A DNA stretch of 27,212 nucleotides from a virus. The notes under the pieces are model-generated. The model ran no database searches, was not told where the DNA came from, and worked only from the letters and a program-made list of their open reading frames with translations. The stretch lies in the IMG/VR virus record IMGVR_UViG_3300028610_000109, positions 1-27,212 of that record. The stretch is one strand, 5' to 3'. This document shows, piece by piece, positions 23,447 to 27,212 of this stretch. Made by a program: the position numbers and the translations under genes. Position 1 is the stretch's first letter, and each line of letters opens with the position of its first letter.

Positions 23447-24375
23447 ATGTACTTGATCTATTCTCTGGTATAGGTGGCTTTAGCTTAGGGTTAGAAAGAG
23501 CAGGACACAAAACCGTCGCGTTTTGTGAGTATGATGACAAGTGCAGACAAGTATTAACAAAGCATTGGCCTGACATACCAAAATACACCGATGTTAGACA
23601 GCTGACAGGTGAACAACTTGAAAGAGACGGAATCGAATCAATTGAACTTATTTGCGGCGGATTCCCTTGTCAGCCGTTCAGTGTTGCCGGGAACAGAGCA
23701 GGCACGACAGATGACCGTCATCTCTGGCCGGAATATCTCAGACTTATACAGGAAATCAAACCGCGTTGGGTTATTGCTGAAAATGTGCCTGGAATCCTCT
23801 CAATGGAACTCACAGATTTGCTTGTTAGAGTGGAAAACAAAACAATTCTTCGCCAACCAGATTACGACCTATACCAGGCAGAGATCATACGAGAAGCGAA
23901 CATGTTATTCGATGAGCTCTGTGGAGAACTTGAAAAAGAAGGGTACGACGTACTCCCGCTTATTGTTCCAGCTGTCGCCGTCGACGCCAAACATAAGCGA
24001 AACAGAGTCTGGATTATTGCCAACAATGAATCCAAACGGGAGAGACAACAGGAGTTCGTATCCAGGTGCGCCAAATCGCCCAAGTTTGCAGAACATGGCA
24101 AAGAACAATTTATGGCCAACACCAACGCAGTCAGATTACAAAGGCAGCGGTCCAACAGTCATCCGGAAGGACGGAAAGAACAGGATAAACGATCGACTGG
24201 ACTACGCGACGGAACAGACGACGCAAGAGTCTGGCCTGCTGAACCCGGAATGGGTCGAGTGGCTCCAAGGGTATCCGGTGACGTGGACAGACTTAAACAA
24301 TTAGGTAATTCCGTTGTACCAGCCATACCTGAAATATTAGGTGGTTTCATAAAGCAAATTGAAGAGGGTGATTAA
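23443..24375 (+). CDS. C5-cytosine DNA methyltransferase
   Basis: The 310-residue protein has the ordered C5-methyltransferase motifs (PF00145): motif I MNVLDLFSGIGGFSLGLERA, motif IV with catalytic Cys76 in GGFPCQPFSVAGN, motif VI AENVPGIL (residues 112-119), motif VIII HKRNRVWIIAN (184-194), and motif X with GNSVVP (288-293). The target-recognition region is short. Between motif VI and the helix FDELCGELEKEGYDV there is an extra stretch of about 30 residues (LLVRVENKTILRQPDYDLYQ and onward). No cognate endonuclease is near, so self-protection against host restriction or gene regulation is likelier than a full restriction system. Most of its 3' two-thirds is also open in another frame (23609-24304). 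Confidence 0.93.
   Translation: MNVLDLFSGIGGFSLGLERAGHKTVAFCEYDDKCRQVLTKHWPDIPKYTDVRQLTGEQLERDGIESIELICGGFPCQPFSVAGNRAGTTDDRHLWPEYLRLIQEIKPRWVIAENVPGILSMELTDLLVRVENKTILRQPDYDLYQAEIIREANMLFDELCGELEKEGYDVLPLIVPAVAVDAKHKRNRVWIIANNESKRERQQEFVSRCAKSPKFAEHGKEQFMANTNAVRLQRQRSNSHPEGRKEQDKRSTGLRDGTDDARVWPAEPGMGRVAPRVSGDVDRLKQLGNSVVPAIPEILGGFIKQIEEGD
23609..24304 (+). CDS. Overprinted ORF inside the cytosine methyltransferase gene
   Basis: A 231-codon frame lies in the +1-shifted register within the methyltransferase gene. It could start at the GTG at 23609 or, with a better spaced AGCAGG, at the ATG at 23711 (197 residues). It contains patterns I recall from phage proteins in databases: SSQWNSQICLLEWKTK, RLLFQLSPSTPNISETESGL, LWPTPTQSDYKGSG and the end LLNPEWVEWLQGYPVTWTDL. 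The last motif overlays AEPGMGRVAPRVSGDVDRL and the middle one overlays the catalytic-fold VIII region of the methyltransferase. It has no membrane segment or known catalytic motif. Real dual coding, or an ORF forced open by codon constraints, are both possible. Confidence 0.5.
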   Translation: MNNLKETESNQLNLFAADSLVSRSVLPGTEQARQMTVISGRNISDLYRKSNRVGLLLKMCLESSQWNSQICLLEWKTKQFFANQITTYTRQRSYEKRTCYSMSSVENLKKKGTTYSRLLFQLSPSTPNISETESGLLPTMNPNGRDNRSSYPGAPNRPSLQNMAKNNLWPTPTQSDYKGSGPTVIRKDGKNRINDRLDYATEQTTQESGLLNPEWVEWLQGYPVTWTDLNN

Positions 24376-24376
24376 T

Positions 24377-24682
24377 ATGCACAGCTTCACAGACGACAAA
24401 GGAAAGAAATGGACTGCTTGTTCAGAATGCAATAGAGGCGGAAACGGAAATGATAAAGAAAAGTGCTCATCTGGTTGGCAGTGTAGATCATGGAATGGTT
24501 CAGGTTGTTATCTTGGATTACAAATAGTTGGTGAGATCATACCAGCAAAAGTAACAACAAGGTCACAGCAACGCTATAAGAGATTTCTTGAATACGGAGA
24601 AGGTTTTGAATTTATAGAATATTGCTATTGGGATGCACAACCAGAAAGAAGCTGGAATAATATTAATTGGTCAAGAGAGTAA
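24377..24682 (+). CDS. Cysteine-rich small protein, 101 aa
   Basis: I start it at the ATG at 24377, one base after the methyltransferase stop, with the ribosome site GAGGGTG inside the end of that gene; a TTG at 24359 would add six residues. The N-terminal half has a possible zinc-binding cluster: TACSECNRGGNGNDKEKCSS, then WQCRSWNGSGCYLG. The remainder is polar with a Trp-rich end (YWDAQPERSWNNINW). No family is recognised. Zinc-ribbon-like phage early proteins often bind host proteins or nucleic acid. Confidence 0.65.
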   Translation: MHSFTDDKGKKWTACSECNRGGNGNDKEKCSSGWQCRSWNGSGCYLGLQIVGEIIPAKVTTRSQQRYKRFLEYGEGFEFIEYCYWDAQPERSWNNINWSRE

Positions 24683-24688
24683 ACACTA

Positions 24689-25351
24689 ATGGTTGAACTA
24701 AACGAATACGAGGTATCCTTAATGTCTCCAAAGGCACCTAGTGTCGTTATGCCGATTGAGTTAACCGCAGAAAATGGCGCAAAGGGATTACTGATTGGTG
24801 AGTTTTATGAAACAGTTGAGGTGGATAACCCAGAATACTGTGGCTGCGGTGAATGCGATTGGTGTCGCGGTGCCGGGTTAAACGAACCTCAGAATTTTGA
24901 TGAAAAAGTTCCTGTGAGCTGGACGAATATCAAAGAAATCTACAAAAAGGCTGTTGAGAATTTAGGTCAGGATAATTCGAAAGAGCAGACAATCAAAGAC
25001 TTACGAGGAATAATCGATGCTGCCCATGCATCAGCGCAGACTCAAGAGCAGACAATCAAAGACTTGGAAATAGCACTGTATGCCAGGGAGTTGGTGTTAA
25101 AGCATCGACCCACACATGAGGAGCATGCAGCCCTTACTGCCAAGGTGGAAGCAGTGAAAGATCGCCAGATTCCTGAAGGATGGTATTTAACCACGGATAA
25201 TAACGGCAATCGTGAAATCATAAACAGAGCCGAAGCAGTAGAGCGGGAGGCGTGGAACTTAATTGGAGAGTATTGCAAAGATTTAAACCACACCCGATGT
25301 GATGGCGACTGCCTAGATTGCGGAAAACCTGTCGAGGATCAACCCATATAG
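24689..25351 (+). CDS. Zinc-cluster protein with repeated coiled coil, 220 aa
   Basis: Three parts can be seen. Residues about 1-75 hold a cluster EYCGCGECDWCRGAGLNEP with CxCxxCxxC spacing. Residues about 95-150 are a coiled coil that contains EQTIKDL twice, 21 residues apart. The C-terminus has HTRCDGDCLDCGKPVEDQ, a second cysteine cluster. Residues 165-178 (GWYLTTDNNGNREIIN) look like a small strand-turn motif seen in several phage proteins. The spacing to the upstream gene is six bases. Function unknown; the layout suggests a scaffold with metal-binding ends. Confidence 0.65.
   Translation: MVELNEYEVSLMSPKAPSVVMPIELTAENGAKGLLIGEFYETVEVDNPEYCGCGECDWCRGAGLNEPQNFDEKVPVSWTNIKEIYKKAVENLGQDNSKEQTIKDLRGIIDAAHASAQTQEQTIKDLEIALYARELVLKHRPTHEEHAALTAKVEAVKDRQIPEGWYLTTDNNGNREIINRAEAVEREAWNLIGEYCKDLNHTRCDGDCLDCGKPVEDQPI
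24981..25065 (+). repeat. Direct repeat of 22 bases, 63-base period
   Basis: The segment beginning AAGAGCAGACAATCAAAGAC at 24981-25002 recurs exactly at 25044-25065, offset by 63 bases, i.e. 21 codons or three heptads. The intervening copies are diverged. It looks like an in-frame duplication within the coiled coil, lengthening it by a whole number of turns. Confidence 0.9.
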
Positions 25352-25388
25352 AGTACAGAAGGCAATCAAACAAAAAGGCATACGTTAA

Positions 25389-25691
25389 ATGAAATGTATA
25401 AATTGGCCAGCAGAACGAGAACGGTTAAATCTAATGAATAACAACTGTCTCACTCAAGCACAAATAGCCAAGTTCTACGGTGTCATACAATGCACTATCG
25501 GTGTACAAATGAGAAAACTTGGCATTAAGACAGCCTTGCCACGAGGTCAAGTCAGAAAAAGAATCAAGCCAACTAAAATATTAAAGATACCTGATCACCC
25601 TATAGCAAGGACCAATCAAAACAGACCGGCACCAACAGCAAGAGCTGGCATTCTGAATATCAATAAGTACTTCTCCGTCAGAGTACATTAA
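25389..25691 (+). CDS. Helix-turn-helix-type DNA-binding protein candidate, 100 aa
   Basis: The stretch LNLMNNNCLTQAQIAKFYGV followed by IQCTIGVQMRKLGIKTALP has the length and pattern of a helix-turn-helix (helix, Q-A-Q-I-A-K turn, recognition helix), as in small resolvase- or sigma-like regulators. The C-terminal half is basic (RGQVRKRIKPTKILKIP) and probably disordered. The ATG follows an AAAGGC site at about 12 bases. It could regulate the nearby promoters or RNA element, but no target is shown. Position among takeover and replication genes fits a small regulator. Confidence 0.6.
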   Translation: MKCINWPAERERLNLMNNNCLTQAQIAKFYGVIQCTIGVQMRKLGIKTALPRGQVRKRIKPTKILKIPDHPIARTNQNRPAPTARAGILNINKYFSVRVH

Positions 25692-25739
25692 TCTGATTAA
25701 CCCGTATGGAATGTATAACCAAACATAGAGGTATAGATC

Positions 25740-25919
25740 ATGTGTGATTACAGTGGCAGGGAGTTTGGAGCAGCTAATTATGATGACACTTGCTGCATAG
25801 ATGGTTATTTGTGGGATCTTGACAGTTGTGAAGAACCCGGAGGACCGTTGTATTCTGGCGGCGATATTCCATGTCCGAAATGTAACGATGATGAATATCA
25901 GGATTATATTTCTGATTAA
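25740..25919 (+). CDS. Small cysteine- and acid-rich protein, 59 aa
   Basis: ATG at 25740, stop TAA at 25917-25919; a GAGG ribosome site lies about ten bases upstream (ATAGAGGTATAG). The protein reads MCDYSGREFGAANYDDTCCI, then GYLWDLDSCEEPGGPLYSGG and DIPCPKCNDDEYQDYISD. The CPKC near the end and the upstream cysteines could form a zinc site. Small acidic CPxC proteins of this kind occur in many phage takeover regions; role unknown. It fills the gap between the helix-turn-helix and replication-type genes. Confidence 0.6.
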   Translation: MCDYSGREFGAANYDDTCCIDGYLWDLDSCEEPGGPLYSGGDIPCPKCNDDEYQDYISD

Positions 25920-25951
25920 CCCCACTACAGGACTATACAAGAGGATTTCAA

Positions 25952-26380
25952 ATGATACAGTGTGAGCAAATGAGTTTGGATGGAATGGCACCACCAGAGA
26001 CAAGCGTAGTAGAGCTGCCAGCTTTTGAATTGTTCTGGGACATCTATCCAAAGAAGGTGTGCAAGATAAAAGCCGAGAAGCTATGGTCGAAGCTCAATTT
26101 AAAAGCAAGGAACCAGATACTCGATCACCTCAAAATTAGAGTTGAACGTGATACAAAGTGGAAGATCAGAAACGGTCAATTCATACAAAACCCCACGACA
26201 TTCCTGAATCAAGGGTGCTGGTACGACGAATACCCAACAGAGCCAATTGAGGACCTTATCAACTATCGTGAGTACACAGACAGGCAATTAATCCAGGCGT
26301 GTGAGGAAGCTGATCTATGGACAGCTGGTTGCACCAGGGGTGCATTGATAAAGAAGCTCCAGAAAAAGGCTGAAAAATAA
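25952..26380 (+). CDS. Replication-organiser C-terminal domain-like protein, 142 aa
   Basis: The core FELFWDIYPKKVCKIKAEKL (about residues 25-44), followed by IRVERDTKWKIRNGQFIQNP and TTFLNQGCWYDEYP, matches the domain found at the C-terminus of phage replisome organisers and helicase-loader-like proteins, where F-x-x-YP-x-K-v-x-k and G-x-f-I-p-x-p-x-t-f-L-n are conserved. Here the domain stands almost alone, with only a 20-residue leader and a C-terminal helix, so an N-terminal origin-binding domain is missing or elsewhere. It could load host helicase or be a partner subunit. The gene ends just before the structured RNA element. Confidence 0.7.
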   Translation: MIQCEQMSLDGMAPPETSVVELPAFELFWDIYPKKVCKIKAEKLWSKLNLKARNQILDHLKIRVERDTKWKIRNGQFIQNPTTFLNQGCWYDEYPTEPIEDLINYREYTDRQLIQACEEADLWTAGCTRGALIKKLQKKAEK

Positions 26381-26402
26381 TGTGTGATTTGCTACTATCA
26401 CA

Positions 26403-26497
26403 ATTCCCGCGCACTCCCCAAGCTACGCGGGAATCGAGATGGTCTAATCACCACTGTCTCGGAAAGCTCACTAGACCGCAATCTGGTGGGCTTTTTT
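26403..26497 (+). ncRNA. Predicted three-hairpin small RNA or attenuator
   Basis: Three stem-loops follow one another almost without gaps. Stem 1: ATTCCCGCG (26403-26411) with CGCGGGAAT (26426-26434), nine perfect pairs. Stem 2: CGAGA-TGGT (26435-26443) with ACCA (26450-26453), bulge CTG, and TCTCG (26457-26461). Stem 3: the terminator at 26464-26493. A promoter-like CTGAAA (26370-26375), 17 bases, TACTAT (26393-26398) would start RNA close to stem 1. Alternative pairings exist: GGTCTA (26441-26446) with TAGACC (26472-26477), and CACCA (26449-26453) with TGGTG (26484-26488), which would break the terminator. No family is recognised. Confidence 0.45.
26464..26497 (+). terminator. Strong intrinsic terminator
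   Basis: AAGCTCACTAGA (26464-26475) pairs completely with TCTGGTGGGCTT (26482-26493), twelve pairs with two G-U, around loop CCGCAA, followed by TTTTTT. It ends the transcription unit that comes from the left, just before the promoter at 26499. Confidence 0.9.
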
Positions 26498-26498
26498 A

Positions 26499-26526
26499 TT
26501 GCCTATCGTTTATCCGTATGTATAAT
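26499..26526 (+). promoter_or_regulatory. Sigma70-type promoter, TTGCCT-16-TATAAT
   Basis: The -35 box TTGCCT (26499-26504) and the -10 box TATAAT (26521-26526) are 16 bases apart, immediately after the terminator T-run. It would drive the genes from 26563 rightward. From -35 to past the -10 box, 22 of 31 positions equal the promoter at 21496, including the shared GTATAATAGA. Confidence 0.8.
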
Positions 26527-26562
26527 AGAGATACTATATCAAGCTGAACAAGAGGATTGAAC

Positions 26563-26880
26563 ATGTCAGAGGAAAAGACGCTCACAGATGGTTCGCCAGT
26601 CACTGACGATCATAGAGAAATTCAACCGGGCGGTATGCAAAAGGCTTATGTTGTCCTCTCTGAAGATGAGCGGAAAAAAGGGTTTATCAGGCCTGTGAGA
26701 TATTCATACACTCACGAAAAATGCGGGTGCAGCACAAAGATGGGTAGCGCACTTGCGGAGACATACGCAAGAAAGCCGTCGTTCTATGGTGCAACTTTCT
26801 GTGTGCATTGTCGGCTGCACTTCCCGGTTGGAGAAAACGGTGAATTTGTCTGGGATGATGGATCAAAGGTGGGGACGTAA
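26563..26880 (+). CDS. Small zinc-site-type conserved phage protein, 105 aa
   Basis: The ATG at 26563 has AGAGG seven bases upstream; a TTG at 26557 would add two residues. The protein contains GFIRPVRYSYTHEKCGCSTK then MGSALAETYARKPSFYGATF and CVHCRLHFPVGENGEFVWDD, i.e. Cys pairs CGC and CVHC that can form a zinc site around a helix. I recall this R-P-V-R...Y-T-H-x-x-C-G...E-T-Y-A-R-x-P-x-F-Y-G-A-T-F-C pattern as a widespread phage and prophage family of unknown function. It is the first gene of a new transcription unit. Confidence 0.75.
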   Translation: MSEEKTLTDGSPVTDDHREIQPGGMQKAYVVLSEDERKKGFIRPVRYSYTHEKCGCSTKMGSALAETYARKPSFYGATFCVHCRLHFPVGENGEFVWDDGSKVGT

Positions 26881-27116
26881 TGTCGAAAAAAATAACATTG
26901 CTGAATCAGTTGGACCCAGAGGTTCAGGAATATGTTCGTAAAATGATAGAACAAGCATTCATCATCATGGTTCAGGACGCTGGTGGTAGTGTTGATATCG
27001 ATGTATCTCGTATTGATACAGCTACAGTAAACGTCAGAATGGAGTTTGAGATTATCAACGACGGGAAAGCATTTAGATTCAAGACCATGCCCAACCTGAA
27101 AACACACAAAGGCTAA
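26880..27116 (+). CDS. Hypothetical protein, 78 aa
   Basis: The start overlaps the previous stop (TAATG). The N-terminus is helical and hydrophobic in part (QLDPEVQEYVRKMIEQAFII, then MVQDAGGSVDIDVSRIDTA), followed by strands VNVRMEFEIINDGKAFRFKT. No cysteine, no membrane anchor and no known motif. Probably a small cytoplasmic protein translated together with the zinc-site protein before it; function unknown. Confidence 0.65.
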   Translation: MSKKITLLNQLDPEVQEYVRKMIEQAFIIMVQDAGGSVDIDVSRIDTATVNVRMEFEIINDGKAFRFKTMPNLKTHKG

Positions 27117-27120
27117 TGGT

Positions 27121-27212
27121 ATGAGCTTGTTCCAATGCGAAAATTGTGGATGCTGTGAGAACATGTCCTTAACCAGTTGCGGGCACTGGTATAAAGCTGA
27201 ATGGTTTGATTG
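27121..27212 (+). CDS. 5' end of a cysteine-rich small protein, cut by the window edge
   Basis: The ATG at 27121 comes four bases after the previous stop. The visible 30 codons read MSLFQCENCGCCENMSLTSC then GHWYKAEWFD. The QCxxCGCCENxxL start is one I recall from a common family of small phage proteins of unknown function with a C-terminal CSAC-type motif; that half is beyond the window. Zinc binding through the clustered cysteines is likely. Confidence 0.7.
   Translation, partial: MSLFQCENCGCCENMSLTSCGHWYKAEWFD

Noticed and set aside
26403-26497. Whether the hairpin series might be a tRNA or CRISPR-type RNA
   Set aside because: No TTC arm, anticodon arm or CCA end, and no repeat-spacer array in the window; the structure fits a small RNA with terminator better.
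26380-26547. A 55-codon ORF beginning with ATG at 26380 (TAATG overlap) and ending near 26547
   Set aside because: It runs through all three hairpins, the terminator T-run and the following promoter; the sequence is better explained as RNA and regulatory structure, and the product has no protein-like pattern.

Overview
The window looks like 27.2 kb of a tailed double-stranded DNA phage (or prophage) with a siphovirus plan. Every gene I accept lies on the plus strand. The genes are tightly packed, with many ATGA, GTGA and TAATG overlaps. The head genes follow the HK97 order: portal, S78-type prohead protease, HK97-fold major capsid, decoration-like protein, gp6-like connector, head closure, gp10-like protein, DUF3168 tail terminator. 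The tail genes follow the lambda order: tube, frameshifted chaperone pair, tape measure, distal tail, hub, cysteine-peptidase-like, gpJ-like tip. Shine-Dalgarno sites, a cUACGg hairpin and sigma70-type promoters suggest a Gram-negative, proteobacterial host; I cannot name the genus. No integrase, repressor, tRNA or CRISPR array is visible. The terminase is presumably left of position 1, and no clear endolysin is present.

Layout. 1-2.5 kb: the end of an unidentified gene, a large modular spike or fibre-like virion protein, and two small genes, one membrane-spanning, that lead into the portal. 2.5-8.8 kb: head and connector genes. 8.85-17.6 kb: tail genes, including two tube-like paralogues, a chaperone pair joined by a textbook -1 slippery heptamer (A AAA AAC), a 571-residue tape measure protein and a 1243-residue tip protein carrying extra lectin-like modules. 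17.6-21.5 kb: two membrane proteins, one tail-fibre-like protein, and an unusual group in which two paralogous small ParB-fold proteins flank a holin-like gene and are followed by a class I methyltransferase.

21.5-27.2 kb: a module of small genes behind a strong sigma70-type promoter (TTGACC-16-TATAAT). It contains a C5-cytosine DNA methyltransferase with a 231-codon ORF overprinted in another plus-strand frame, several cysteine-rich small proteins, a helix-turn-helix candidate, a replication-organiser-like protein, and a compact three-hairpin RNA element ending in a strong intrinsic terminator. A second promoter, closely resembling the first, restarts transcription toward another run of small zinc-binding-type proteins that leaves the window at the right end.

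The observations most worth following are the overprinted methyltransferase, the ParB-like pair with its methyltransferase, the three-hairpin RNA with competing folds, the matching promoters, and the recurrent lectin-like or beta-sandwich modules spread through several virion proteins. All family calls come from reading the sequence; no database search was run.
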